A stretch of DNA of 32,733 bases from Selenomonadaceae bacterium UBA3796 (GTDB lineage Bacteria; Bacillota; Negativicutes; Selenomonadales; Selenomonadaceae). Both the position numbers and the translations under genes were made by a program. The stretch's first letter is position 1. Each line of letters begins with the position of its first letter. The DNA is taken from contig DFES01000196.1 of NCBI GenBank assembly GCA_002369175.1, positions 1-32,733 on the forward strand. Reading direction: 5' to 3'. The notes beneath the pieces were generated by a model. That model ran no database searches. It saw only the letters and a list, made by a program, of their open reading frames with translations, and was not told where the DNA came from. This document shows, piece by piece, positions 15,809-23,886 of this stretch.

Positions 15809-17109
15809 TCTCCGCCCTTGCCCTTCACCGATACATCTGCAAAGGGCGTTCCATAGCCGCCATGGCTGGTTGCATTCGGCGGGGTGCCGTTCCCGCCTCG
15901 TTTGCTGTCCCGCGGACCCCGTGGGCGCCGATCTCTTCTGTGTCCGCCGGGCTCACGGTCGCGGACTTCCTTTCGGTTTCGGCGGCTGCGGTTATCGCGG
16001 CTGCGATTCCCGTCCTTTGCCTCCTTTTCATCCCTGTTTTCTTTCTTTTCCCGTGTATCCCGTTTTTCCCGCAAGTCTTTTGTTTCTTTGTGATCACGTT
16101 TCTCGTGCATCTCTTTCCGATGCTTGCGCGGGCGATTTCCGAAACTGCGGCGATGAGAGCCCTCTTCCTCATCAGGGGCCGGCCTTCCCGCATCCTGCCC
16201 CTTCTCTTCCCCTTCGTCACTTGCAGGTTCCCATGTCTCGTTCCTGCCGCTGTTTGGAGCTTCCTCCTCATCCTTCTCGACGATATCCTCCCAGGAAGCC
16301 ACAATGGTCTTATTATCATCCAGCAGAATGGTCGTCGTGCGCCTCTGGGCATTGACGGAAATAACCCTGCCCTCGCCCTCCACGGAAACAATCCGGCTCC
16401 CCGGTTTCGGCGCCTGCACCACAGCTTTTCTCTTGCAGTCGCCCTCATAGCAGTCACTCTCATACTTCAGGCAGCACATGAGCCTGCCGCAAATGCCGGA
16501 AATCTTCGTCGGATTCAAGGACAAATTCTGCTCCTTCGCCATGCGGATGGAGACCGGCTCAAAGTCCCCCAGAAAAGAAGCACAGCAAAGAGGACGCCCA
16601 CAGCATCCGATGCCTCCCATGAGTTTCGCCTCATCCCTAACGCCGATCTGCCGGAGTTCGATGCGCGTGCGGAATACCGAGGCAAGATCCTTCACCAGTT
16701 CCCGAAAATCAATGCGCCCATCTGCGGTGAAATAGAACACGATCTTATTCAGGTCGAAGGTGTATTCCACATCCACCAGCTTCATGGGAAGCGCGTGCTC
16801 TGCAATTTTCTTCTCGCAAAGGCGGAACGCCTCCTTCTCCCTCTCCTTGTTCTCCTGGATTCGCCTATCATCAGCTTCGGAGGCCTTGCGCTGAACCACT
16901 TTCAGCGGCAGCACCACCTCGCTGTCCTCCACCTCCCGCGGCCCGATAACTGTGTAACCGTACTCAATGCCCCTTGCCGTCTCGACAATGACCCCATCGC
17001 CCTTTTCGATGGCAAGTCGTCCCGGACTGAAATAATAGATTTTCCCCGCTTTCTTGAAGCGGACACCGATGACTGTCTGCAACTCTTTTCCCCCATATCC
17101 GGAAACCAT
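15805..17109 (-). CDS. ricT: RicT/YaaT (PSP1 domain) with a long charged C-terminal tail
   Basis: A 434-residue protein. Residues about 1-270 match RicT (YaaT), an Fe-S-binding subunit of the RicAFT complex that steers RNase Y and mRNA maturation. They contain YYFSPG, the PSP1 region and the cysteine-rich signature GCCGRPLCC followed by GICGRLMCCLKYE. From about 275 to 434 comes an extra tail of some 160 residues, very rich in Arg, Lys, Glu and Asp with repeated EKRD/REKK/NRSR patterns, that B. subtilis RicT (about 275 aa) lacks. The tail is probably disordered and may bind RNA (inference). It lies 32 bases downstream of holB and its stop overlaps the next start (ATGA). Confidence 0.93.
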   Translation of the reverse strand: MVSGYGGKELQTVIGVRFKKAGKIYYFSPGRLAIEKGDGVIVETARGIEYGYTVIGPREVEDSEVVLPLKVVQRKASEADDRRIQENKEREKEAFRLCEKKIAEHALPMKLVDVEYTFDLNKIVFYFTADGRIDFRELVKDLASVFRTRIELRQIGVRDEAKLMGGIGCCGRPLCCASFLGDFEPVSIRMAKEQNLSLNPTKISGICGRLMCCLKYESDCYEGDCKRKAVVQAPKPGSRIVSVEGEGRVISVNAQRRTTTILLDDNKTIVASWEDIVEKDEEEAPNSGRNETWEPASDEGEEKGQDAGRPAPDEEEGSHRRSFGNRPRKHRKEMHEKRDHKETKDLREKRDTREKKENRDEKEAKDGNRSRDNRSRRNRKEVRDREPGGHRRDRRPRGPRDSKRGGNGTPPNATSHGGYGTPFADVSVKGKGGE

Positions 17110-17141
17110 GCGCCAAGAATGGATACATGCTGCACAGTTCC

Positions 17142-18140
17142 TTACAAATCCTTGACTTTAATCAAAAAACCTTCCATGTGCAAACGAAGATTCACGTTTG
17201 ACTGCAAACGGTGCTGTGTCTCTTTCACAAGGCGCAGCATGGAAAAAATCCGCCCCTCAGGAAAATCCGCCAGTGCCCCCAGAATCTGTGGGCAAAGATC
17301 CTGATGATAAAGAAGTTCACTGCTGCCGCCACAACAAAGCACCAGCATGTCCCGAAAGAGCATGCCGAGATAGGAGAGCCAGCCGGAAACACGCTCCCTC
17401 TCCCATTCTCCCATGGACTTTCCCCGGCACCATACCTCATCCATGGACATCGTGCCAAGCTGCCAAAGGAACTCTGCCGCATCATTCCTCAATGACATGC
17501 CGTCTCCTGCACGAAGTTTCCCGGCACGTCCAATGCTGCCGTCGGAAAGAAGAGCCAGTTCCCTTGCCTCTTCTGCCGGAACGCCCTCCCTTGCAAGAAG
17601 CTCCGCGACTGCCTCCACAGAAAGCATGCCGAAGCCCACGGGCATGGAGCGGGAAACAATCGTATCCAATAGGGAACTCCGTCTGCCGGAAATCAAAAGA
17701 AAGGTCACGTCCCCCACCGGTTCCTCCAGGGTTTTCAACAAACTGTTCGCCGCCGCATCGTTCATGAGCTCCGCATCATCAATAATAACCGCCCGCCGCC
17801 CGGAAAGAATGGGCAGACGGGCAATTTCTCCCTGCAGTTCCCGTATTTGTTCCATGCGAATGATGCGCGCCGACTTTCCCCTGGACTCCGGCAGCACCAT
17901 ATGAAAATCCGGATGGTTCTCCTGAAGAAGCGCACGACAGGACGGGCAAAGTCCACAGGAACCTTCCTCCCTTTCGCACAACAATGCAGCGGCAAGTGCC
18001 TGTGCCACCCGTCGCTTGCCTACCCCCTCCGGTCCGGTGAACAGCATTGCATGGGGAAGTTTCCCCTCTCGCAGCATTGCTCTCAGACGGGCAATATTCT
18101 CTTCATGCCCGACAATCGCCTTCCATGCGATATCCATCAC
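17142..18140 (-). CDS. holB: DNA polymerase III delta-prime subunit
   Basis: A 332-residue AAA+ clamp-loader subunit of DNA polymerase III. The P loop is GPEGVGKR (36-43), with Arg at the usual Ser/Thr position. A zinc module follows (CEREEGSCGLCPSCRALL). VIIDDAELMNDAAANSLLKTLEEP holds the Walker B-like and sensor regions, and ISGRRSSLLDTIVSRSM holds the SRC-like motif. A helical collar domain completes the chain. It overlaps the yaaR stop (ATGA) and precedes ricT, as in Bacillus. Confidence 0.96.
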   Translation of the reverse strand: MMDIAWKAIVGHEENIARLRAMLREGKLPHAMLFTGPEGVGKRRVAQALAAALLCEREEGSCGLCPSCRALLQENHPDFHMVLPESRGKSARIIRMEQIRELQGEIARLPILSGRRAVIIDDAELMNDAAANSLLKTLEEPVGDVTFLLISGRRSSLLDTIVSRSMPVGFGMLSVEAVAELLAREGVPAEEARELALLSDGSIGRAGKLRAGDGMSLRNDAAEFLWQLGTMSMDEVWCRGKSMGEWERERVSGWLSYLGMLFRDMLVLCCGGSSELLYHQDLCPQILGALADFPEGRIFSMLRLVKETQHRLQSNVNLRLHMEGFLIKVKDL

Positions 18141-18589
18141 AAATAGAGATCCAGCAGCATGCCGCGGATGGCATCATGGCTGGCAAGGATATCCAGGCGC
18201 TTCGCCTGTCCCAAACGGAGCTTTTCCGCTATTTCCTCCAGCTTTTTGTCGATCTTCCTGACCGTCGTATAGACCTTCTGCCGTCCCATGCGATCCCATC
18301 CCGCCTGGGTGTGCATATCGTACATATGCGCTACCGCCTCACCCACAAAATTCTTGATCAGCGTGCGGTATTCCTTGAGCTCATCGTAAGTTGGCGTAAC
18401 CGAAAGCCTGGCTCCCTGGTCATCGATCTGCTTCATGAGCTTCTCCAGATGCTCCTCCACCAGGACACCCTCCTGGTCATAAAGTTCCATGGAAAATTCC
18501 GTGCCAACATCCTGAAGCCTCTCAACGCTGTCGCGAAGCCGCAGGATCGTAGGAGCCTGCCCTGTAAAATGATTTATCTTTACTGCCAT
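18137..18589 (-). CDS. yaaR: YaaR-family (DUF327) protein
   Basis: A 150-residue, mostly helical protein of the DUF327/YaaR family, which sits next to holB in many Firmicutes; its biochemical role is unknown. Recognisable segments are VERLQDVGTEFS, HLEKLMKQIDDQGARLSVTPTYDELKEYRTLIKNFVGEAV and the C-terminal RKIDKKLEEIAEKL. The frame opens earlier, but the ATG at 18589 is chosen because AGGTGG lies about six bases upstream and the size then matches the family. It is the first gene of the holB-ricT-rsmI-metG operon, with a TATAAT box 63 bases upstream. Confidence 0.88.
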   Translation of the reverse strand: MAVKINHFTGQAPTILRLRDSVERLQDVGTEFSMELYDQEGVLVEEHLEKLMKQIDDQGARLSVTPTYDELKEYRTLIKNFVGEAVAHMYDMHTQAGWDRMGRQKVYTTVRKIDKKLEEIAEKLRLGQAKRLDILASHDAIRGMLLDLYL

Positions 18590-18651
18590 CACTGCCACCT
18601 GCTTTCCGGCAAACCACGCCCAAAGGCCATATACAAAGGCCATCTATAGAG

Positions 18652-18697
18652 ATTATAACGCAATTGTTCCAGTTTTTCCATAGGCAAAACCCGGATC
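18652..18697. repeat. 46-bp repeat, copy 1 (ubiX 3' end plus promoter)
   Basis: It matches the copy at 21103-21148 in 41 of 46 positions, same orientation. On the minus strand it encodes the last residues of UbiX (FAYGKTGTIAL and stop) and also holds a promoter for yaaR: -10 TATAAT (18652-18657) and -35 TGGAAA (18675-18680) with a 17-base spacer. Confidence 0.85.
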
Positions 18698-19249
18698 CCA
18701 TGGACAAAATCCTTCCAGCTGCAGCCCAAACTGCATGAGGATCTTTCCGAGAATGTGCCGCACCTGCTTTTCCAGCGTATCCGCCCCGTTGTAGAAGGTG
18801 AGTACCGGCGGAACGATGCTGCAACCGCAATCCGCCAGTTCCTTAAGATTCCGCAAGTGAATGGGAGACAGCGGCATCTCACGGGGAACCAGAACCAGTT
18901 TGCGCCCCTCCTTCAGGCACACATCCGCCGCCCTGAGCAGCAGATTGGACGAAAAACCCGAAGCAATGCCTGCGGCTGTCTTCATGCTGCAAGGAAGAAC
19001 AATCATGCCCTCCGTCCGAAAGGAACCGCTGGACACCAACGCTGTCATATCTCCATTATCATATGTCTGATCTGCCATCTTCATCACTTCATCCGGAGAA
19101 AGCTCCGTTTCGCAGCGAAGCGTTGACACCGCGCCTTCTGTCATGATGAGATGCGTCTCCACCCCGGACATCCCCCGAAGTGCACGCAGGAGCTCAACTC
19201 CCATGACAACCCCGCTGGCGCCCGTGATTCCTATAATCAAGCGTTTCAT
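18653..19249 (-). CDS. ubiX: UbiX-family flavin prenyltransferase
   Basis: A 198-residue flavoprotein of the UbiX/Pad1 family, which attaches a dimethylallyl group to FMN to make the prenyl-FMN cofactor of UbiD decarboxylases. Landmarks are KRLIIGITGASGVVMGVELL (FMN phosphate loop), VLPCSMKTAAGIASGFSSNLLLRAADVCLKEGRKL, and VPREMPLSPIHLRNLKELADCGCSIVPPVLTFYN. The start at 19249 follows GGAGGGG; the upstream open frame has no homology. No ubiD partner lies in the window. Its 3' end lies inside a 46-bp repeat that doubles as the downstream promoter. Confidence 0.95.
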   Translation of the reverse strand: MKRLIIGITGASGVVMGVELLRALRGMSGVETHLIMTEGAVSTLRCETELSPDEVMKMADQTYDNGDMTALVSSGSFRTEGMIVLPCSMKTAAGIASGFSSNLLLRAADVCLKEGRKLVLVPREMPLSPIHLRNLKELADCGCSIVPPVLTFYNGADTLEKQVRHILGKILMQFGLQLEGFCPWDPGFAYGKTGTIAL

Positions 19250-19373
19250 CCAACCCCTCCATGCTATCGATACGATCGTACCAAAGTTCTGTAAATCCTC
19301 CGTCCCCGTGAACATACAAAAGTGATAGATTATGGTAAAATAAAGAAAATGTTTTCAGAAGGGAAAGAAGGAT

Positions 19374-20147
19374 ATGCTGATTGCCATCGTTACCGGTGCC
19401 TCCAGTGGACTGGGGCGAGAATACGTCCGCGCTCTGGATGCGCGAAAATTGGATGAAATCTGGGTCATCGCCCGCCGCAAAGAACGTCTGCAGACTCTTG
19501 CAGAAGAAACGAACACACCGCTCCGCATCCTGGCCTGCGACCTCACAGAGCCTGCCGTGCTTCACGCCATCGAAGAAGAGCTGGCAAAAAACCATCCCAT
19601 CGTAAAATATCTCATCAATGCCGCAGGCTTTGGAAAAATCGGAAGTTTTGCGGACATCTCCACCGAAGAGCTTTGTGCCATGATTGATCTCAATTGCCGG
19701 GCTGCCGTTGCCATCACCCAGATGACACTGCCCTATATTCCTCCCACGGGAAAAATTCTTGAGATCTGTTCCTGCGCGGCCTTCCAACCTATCCCCTTCC
19801 TGAACGTCTATTCCGCCTCAAAAGCCTTCCTGCTGCGCTACAGTCGCGCCCTTCGCACCGAACTCGCCCCACGGGGGATTCATGTTACCGCAGTCTGCCC
19901 TTACTGGGTACGGGATACAGAATTCATCGCTCACGCAAAAAAGACAAAGAACCCGTCCTATCTTTCCACCTTTCCCTTTCCCCAGGAATGCGCCGAGATT
20001 GTCCGACGCTCCCTGCGGGGAGCCGAAAACAATGTTGATGTCGTCACTCCCGGCCTCGTTCCATTCCTGCACCGTATCCTTTCAAGTCTCCTTCCTCACA
20101 GCCTCATGATGCTCGGCAGCAGGGTATTCCACAGGATTGGACGGTAA
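19374..20147 (+). CDS. Short-chain dehydrogenase/reductase (SDR), classical type
   Basis: A 257-residue NAD(P)-dependent oxidoreductase. The cofactor loop TGASSGLG is at 7-14, the RRKERL segment after the second strand suggests NADPH preference, NAAGFG follows, and the catalytic pair is Y146 and K150 in YSASK, with the conserved Ser expected in EICSCAA. The C-terminal HSLMMLGSRVFHRI adds a hydrophobic end seen in SDRs related to fatty-acyl or ketoacyl reduction, but the substrate cannot be named. The ribosome site AGAAGG lies just before the ATG. It is divergent from ubiX, and its stop is six bases from the stop of the convergent gene, with no terminator between. Confidence 0.93.
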   Translation: MLIAIVTGASSGLGREYVRALDARKLDEIWVIARRKERLQTLAEETNTPLRILACDLTEPAVLHAIEEELAKNHPIVKYLINAAGFGKIGSFADISTEELCAMIDLNCRAAVAITQMTLPYIPPTGKILEICSCAAFQPIPFLNVYSASKAFLLRYSRALRTELAPRGIHVTAVCPYWVRDTEFIAHAKKTKNPSYLSTFPFPQECAEIVRRSLRGAENNVDVVTPGLVPFLHRILSSLLPHSLMMLGSRVFHRIGR

Positions 20148-20153
20148 CTATTT

Positions 20154-21041
20154 TTACGCCACATCCACAAGCATCTGCAAGCGCTGCCTGAGCAGCTCGA
20201 AATCCCGAAGCCGCCGTCCCAGCATGCGGATATCTTCGGCACAGTCTCCTGTAGGCACGGATTCCGAATCATCCAGAAACAGTTCGTCATCCCCCATGTC
20301 CTGTCCTTCGCTGGACATGATGTGGAAATGGGCATTGGCCAGCATGCAGGCAACTTCAAAAATGCGGGCAAGCAGTTTCTCAATGCGTTCCTGCAGATCC
20401 TCCAACCGCCCCTTTTCCAGCTGAAGCTTCAACATTTGCCGCTCCCTATGCATCTCCCTCTCATAATGCTCTGCAATACCCGTGAGCAGACGTCCGGCGG
20501 AAGCTGCCGATGCCGCTCTTCGACCGGCGATGATCTTCACATCGTTCCGAAGGCAGAAGCGATATTTTTCCGAAAACAAGGTCTGGCTGCCCATCATGCG
20601 ATCCACGCCGACAATGTACCGCGCCTTTCTCAGCATGTGGATGACTTCCCTGCGCGGCTGCTCCTGAAAAGAAATCGCATGGAACTGCCGATTTCCCATT
20701 CCTCTTGCCTCACATTCCCGCACCAGCAAGTTCGTATAGGCCTGATGATTGTTAAACACATAGATATCGGCAGCTTCCGGGATTTTGGAAATCGCCGTAA
20801 AAAAATCCTCCATGGGATGCAAATCAAAGACAAACAATCGCTCCCCGGGTACGATCCGAGACAGAGCCTCACGCTGTGTCGTCGCGCAAATATAGAGGGC
20901 ACCGGACTCCACATCCCTCACCTCTGCCGTTGTCATTGTCGTGATTTCAACAGCGCCCTCCATAAAGGACTCTGTAATCGCCTTGATCTCATCCGCTATG
21001 AGTGCATCACTTCCCACCGCAATGAGCCTGAGTTCACGCAT
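20154..21041 (-). CDS. Unrecognised 295-aa protein, possible sensory or regulatory protein
   Basis: I cannot name the family. No signal peptide or membrane segment is evident. The N-terminal two thirds reads like an alternating alpha/beta fold (ELRLIAVGSDALIADEI, GALYICATTQREAL, RLFVFDLHP, DIYVFNNHQAYTNLLVRE, ARYIVGVDRMMG), followed by IIAGRRAASAASAGRLL. A charged coiled coil follows (about 205-245, YEREMHRERQMLKLQLEKGRLEDLQERIEKLL), then an acidic segment (EGQDMGDDELFLDDSES). The layout resembles ligand-sensing N-terminal domains of some transcription regulators, but no DNA-binding domain is seen. The frame opens at a GTG at 21086; the ATG at 21041 follows GGAAAGG and fits the homology-like start. 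The 46-bp repeat with a palindrome lies just upstream. Confidence 0.7.
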   Translation of the reverse strand: MRELRLIAVGSDALIADEIKAITESFMEGAVEITTMTTAEVRDVESGALYICATTQREALSRIVPGERLFVFDLHPMEDFFTAISKIPEAADIYVFNNHQAYTNLLVRECEARGMGNRQFHAISFQEQPRREVIHMLRKARYIVGVDRMMGSQTLFSEKYRFCLRNDVKIIAGRRAASAASAGRLLTGIAEHYEREMHRERQMLKLQLEKGRLEDLQERIEKLLARIFEVACMLANAHFHIMSSEGQDMGDDELFLDDSESVPTGDCAEDIRMLGRRLRDFELLRQRLQMLVDVA

Positions 21042-21102
21042 CTCCTTCCATCCTTTCCTGATATATCCCCACTTATCTGAATTCACACACTACTCCATGA
21101 TT

Positions 21103-21148
21103 ATTATAACGCAATTGTTCAAGTTTTGCCATAGGCAAAACTTGAATC
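21103..21148. repeat. 46-bp repeat, copy 2, with promoter and perfect palindrome
   Basis: It matches 18652-18697 in 41 of 46 positions. On the minus strand it provides -10 TATAAT (21103-21108) and -35 TGGCAA (21126-21131) with a 17-base spacer, facing the unrecognised gene. It also contains a perfect 13-bp inverted repeat (21118-21130 with 21134-21146, loop ATA) that covers the -35 region, as an operator would. Confidence 0.85.
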
Positions 21149-21234
21149 AAATAAAACCTCCATAGCCGGAAGGAATCCCTGCCTTCTTTGGCGAATTGTT
21201 TCCACCATCAAACTTTCCAAGGAGATGTTGCATC

Positions 21235-21543
21235 ATGAAGACAAAATTGGCCGTATGGCTTGCCCAGAAGAAATTTGCGGAAAATGTGCCCCAGGCTCTG
21301 GATTTCTTGGATTCCCTTGCCAAGGACGAATGTCCGCCGGAGCTTTTCGACCGCATCCAAAAAGATCTGGATGCACGCATTGCCATCGGAGAGCCCTTGA
21401 CTGAAAAAGCGGTTCTGGCTTTCCTTCATGAAAAGCTCAGAACCGCTGAAAAACTCATTGCATACTGGGAAGAACATCCCAAGGATACCAATGCCATCTT
21501 CTTCCTGAGACGTTACCATCAATATCAGGAAGAAGGGGAATAG
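21235..21543 (+). CDS. Small helical protein of unknown function
   Basis: A 102-residue protein that I do not recognise, mainly helical and acidic, with no signal peptide or membrane segment. It begins MKTKLAVWLAQKKFAENV and ends HQYQEEGE. Charged segments (LFDRIQKDLDARIAIGEPLTEKAVLAFLHEKLRTAEKL is the middle part, summarised) suggest a compact helical bundle. AAGGAGA lies nine bases before the ATG, which is why the upstream ORF extension is rejected. Its 3' end overlaps the convergent ctpA gene by 19 bases, leaving no room for a separate terminator. Confidence 0.7.
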   Translation: MKTKLAVWLAQKKFAENVPQALDFLDSLAKDECPPELFDRIQKDLDARIAIGEPLTEKAVLAFLHEKLRTAEKLIAYWEEHPKDTNAIFFLRRYHQYQEEGE

Positions 21544-22700
21544 GGAAGTTCTGCTTTCTCCGCAATTTTCTCCCGGAGTATCTCTTCTGCCTTTTGAAGC
21601 TGGACGTCCGAAGCAGCTTCCGGCCGGAGTTCCACTTTCACATCAGGTTCTATGCCCACACCGTCAATGCTTCGCCCGCTAGGCGTGTAGTATTTGGCTA
21701 TGGTAATTTTCACCGCATCGTCATGGAACATGGGCATGATCACCTGGACAGAGCCCTTGCCGTAGGACTGTGTGCCCACCAGGGTTCCGGCTTTTGTATC
21801 CTGCAAGGCACCCGCAAGGATTTCTGCCGCGCTGGCACTGTTTCCGTCAATCAGCACCACAATGGGGTACTTCTCTTCCTTCAAGTCAGAGGTGTACTCC
21901 TCTTTGTCGCCGCTTCGATTCACCACGGAGACCACAGGCCCCTCCGGCACCACCAGGTTGGCAATTTCCACACAGCTGGTCACCAAGCCGCCGGGATTCT
22001 CCCGAAGGTCGATGATGAGACCCTTCATCCCCTCATTCTCCAATGACTTGTATACATTCTCGAACTCGGATGCGGTCTTCTCGCTGAAGGACGCAATGCG
22101 GATATATCCCATGCCGTCTTCCAGCATCTTGCCTGCGGCAGTCTTCACCTGTATGGTATCCCGGGTGATGGTGAAGTCCCTGTTCTCCTCCCCTTCGCGA
22201 TGGACGGAGAGTGTGACCTCTGTCCCCACCTGCCCCCTGATATGAATGGCCACTTCCTCGGGCTGCATCTCCGTCACAGGCGTTCCATCCACGGCAAGAA
22301 TCTCATCGTTGGCCTGGAGCCCCGCCTTCGCTGCCGGCGAATCGTCCATAACGGAAATCACGGAGACCTTGCCTGTCTTAAACCCCATATAGATTCCGAT
22401 ACCACCAAAGGAGCCTTCCGTCTGATCCATGAACTGGCGGTACATCTTCGGCGGCAGATAAATGGAATGCGGGTCTTCCAGGGACTGCACCATGCCATTG
22501 ATTGCACCGTCCATGAGCTTTGTGGAGTCTATCTCTGTGACATAACGGGACTCGATAAACCTCATGACCCCCGCAAACCGGAGAACATCCCCGATCTTTT
22601 GCCCGGTAAGGCTCAATGCATAGCATATACCGCCTACCGTAAGCATGGAGGAAACAACAGCAGTTGCGGCAATGACAGCCGCAATTTTCTTTTTGCTCAT
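21525..22700 (-). CDS. S41 carboxy-terminal processing protease (CtpA/CtpB type)
   Basis: A 391-residue periplasmic serine protease. An N-terminal signal anchor (about 7-28) is followed by the N-cap, a PDZ domain (about 88-170, FGGIGIYMGFKTGKVSVIS, AKAGLQANDEILAVDG) and the protease core. The catalytic Ser is S290 in NSAS, with K315 and Q319 in SYGKGSVQ, giving the 25-residue Ser-Lys spacing of the family. GSVQVIMP, YTPSGRSIDGVGIEPDV complete the core. It is the last gene of the ftsE-ftsX-M23 operon, so it probably trims or regulates envelope or division proteins. The C terminus overlaps the small convergent gene. Confidence 0.95.
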   Translation of the reverse strand: MSKKKIAAVIAATAVVSSMLTVGGICYALSLTGQKIGDVLRFAGVMRFIESRYVTEIDSTKLMDGAINGMVQSLEDPHSIYLPPKMYRQFMDQTEGSFGGIGIYMGFKTGKVSVISVMDDSPAAKAGLQANDEILAVDGTPVTEMQPEEVAIHIRGQVGTEVTLSVHREGEENRDFTITRDTIQVKTAAGKMLEDGMGYIRIASFSEKTASEFENVYKSLENEGMKGLIIDLRENPGGLVTSCVEIANLVVPEGPVVSVVNRSGDKEEYTSDLKEEKYPIVVLIDGNSASAAEILAGALQDTKAGTLVGTQSYGKGSVQVIMPMFHDDAVKITIAKYYTPSGRSIDGVGIEPDVKVELRPEAASDVQLQKAEEILREKIAEKAELPYSPSS

Positions 22701-22725
22701 ATATGCCTCAATTCGTCAATTCTCC

Positions 22726-23874
22726 TCACAAATAACCATAGGGACTCACCACAGAGCCATTCACGCGAACCTCGAAATGGCAGTGGGGACCCGTGGAATT
22801 TCCCGTTGAGCCGCAGTAGGCAATGGTCTGTCCCTGAGAAACCGACTGCCCTTCACTCACGGCAAATCCTTGGTTGTGGCCGTAGAGGGTCGTAACTCCG
22901 CCGCCGTGGTCGATGATGACCGTATTGCCATAGCCGGAAATCCAGCAGGCATCCGTCACCACACCGCTGGCAGCCGCAGCGACAGGCTCACCGTAATCAC
23001 CGCCGATGTCAATGCCGCTATGAAATTTCTGCGTTCCCGTAATCGGATGAACACGCCAGCCGAACTCCGACGTAATGGGGCCGGAAATCGGCCAGATCAT
23101 CCCGCCGCCCCCGCCTCCGGTATAGGATACATGAGCATCCGCCACCTGGGACTTGCGCGCTTGGATCATCTCTGCCACCTTCTTCGATGCGGCCATGAGC
23201 TCATCATATTCCCGGTCAATGGTGGCCTTGTCATTCTTCATCCGATCAATGATGGCCTGCCGCTTCCGCTGCTTCTCCACCATGACGTCCTTGGCTTTTT
23301 CGGCTTTTCGTACTTTTGGTTCCTGCTCCGCCCGGTCTTTCTCCAGACTGGCTTTCGTCTGTTCAATCTCAGTCCGCTCCGCCAAAACGACTTGCACCAG
23401 GTCATAGTCCTGCTTTATGACCCGCTTCAAAAGGTCCATGCGGGTCATGAGATCCTGAAAATCCTTTGCCCCGAAAACCACGTCCAGATAGCTGATCTGT
23501 CCATTGATATAGATATCCCGGACACGCTTCCCGAGGGCATTGCTCTTCTTTTTGTAATCCTCCTGGACTTCCTCCAGTCGAATCTCATTCATGGCAATGC
23601 GCTCCTTGATGCCATCAAGCTCTTCCTTCAGCTCGCTGTATGCCGCAATCGCCTCATCCGCTTCCATGTCAAGGATCCGCTTCTCCTCGGAAAGACTGTC
23701 GAGTTTCACCTGAATCTCGCTGCTCTCCTGAAGCTTTTCCTGAGCCTGCTGCTCATAGCTGGCCTGCTCGTCCTCCAGCTCATCCGCATAAAGCATCATC
23801 GGATTTGCCAGGGAAAATACACAGGCAAGGACGCAGGCCTTGAAAGCGTTTCCCATAACAGCATTCTTTCCCAC
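22726..23874 (-). CDS. M23 (LytM) peptidoglycan hydrolase with coiled coil, EnvC-like
   Basis: A 382-residue secreted protein. A signal peptide (about 1-30) precedes a long coiled coil (about 33-255, DEQASYEQQAQEKLQESSE onward), a Gly-rich hinge (GGGGGGM) and a C-terminal LytM domain. Zinc ligands are H285 and D289 in HSGID, with H364 and H366 in GPHCHFEV and H333 in YGH, so the domain appears catalytically competent. Immediately downstream of ftsX, it is almost certainly the hydrolase or activator that FtsEX controls through the coiled coil, as for EnvC and CwlO/PcsB types. Confidence 0.95.
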   Translation of the reverse strand: MGKNAVMGNAFKACVLACVFSLANPMMLYADELEDEQASYEQQAQEKLQESSEIQVKLDSLSEEKRILDMEADEAIAAYSELKEELDGIKERIAMNEIRLEEVQEDYKKKSNALGKRVRDIYINGQISYLDVVFGAKDFQDLMTRMDLLKRVIKQDYDLVQVVLAERTEIEQTKASLEKDRAEQEPKVRKAEKAKDVMVEKQRKRQAIIDRMKNDKATIDREYDELMAASKKVAEMIQARKSQVADAHVSYTGGGGGGMIWPISGPITSEFGWRVHPITGTQKFHSGIDIGGDYGEPVAAAASGVVTDACWISGYGNTVIIDHGGGVTTLYGHNQGFAVSEGQSVSQGQTIAYCGSTGNSTGPHCHFEVRVNGSVVSPYGYL

Positions 23875-23886
23875 AAACTTCCCCCC

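Noticed and set aside
15862..17304. 480-codon plus-strand ORF opposite ricT
   Set aside because: Hydrophobic appearance comes from the complement of the charged ricT tail; no family features or start signals.
19250..19373. Promoters in the ubiX/SDR divergent gap
   Set aside because: TTTACA with TATCGA (minus) and GTGAAC with TATGGT (plus) have only weak matches; no call made.
21149..21240. Further remnant of a second ubiX upstream of repeat copy 2
   Set aside because: A short resemblance (QHLLGKF to RHILGKI) exists, but spacing does not match, and the stretch overlaps the ribosome site of the plus-strand gene.
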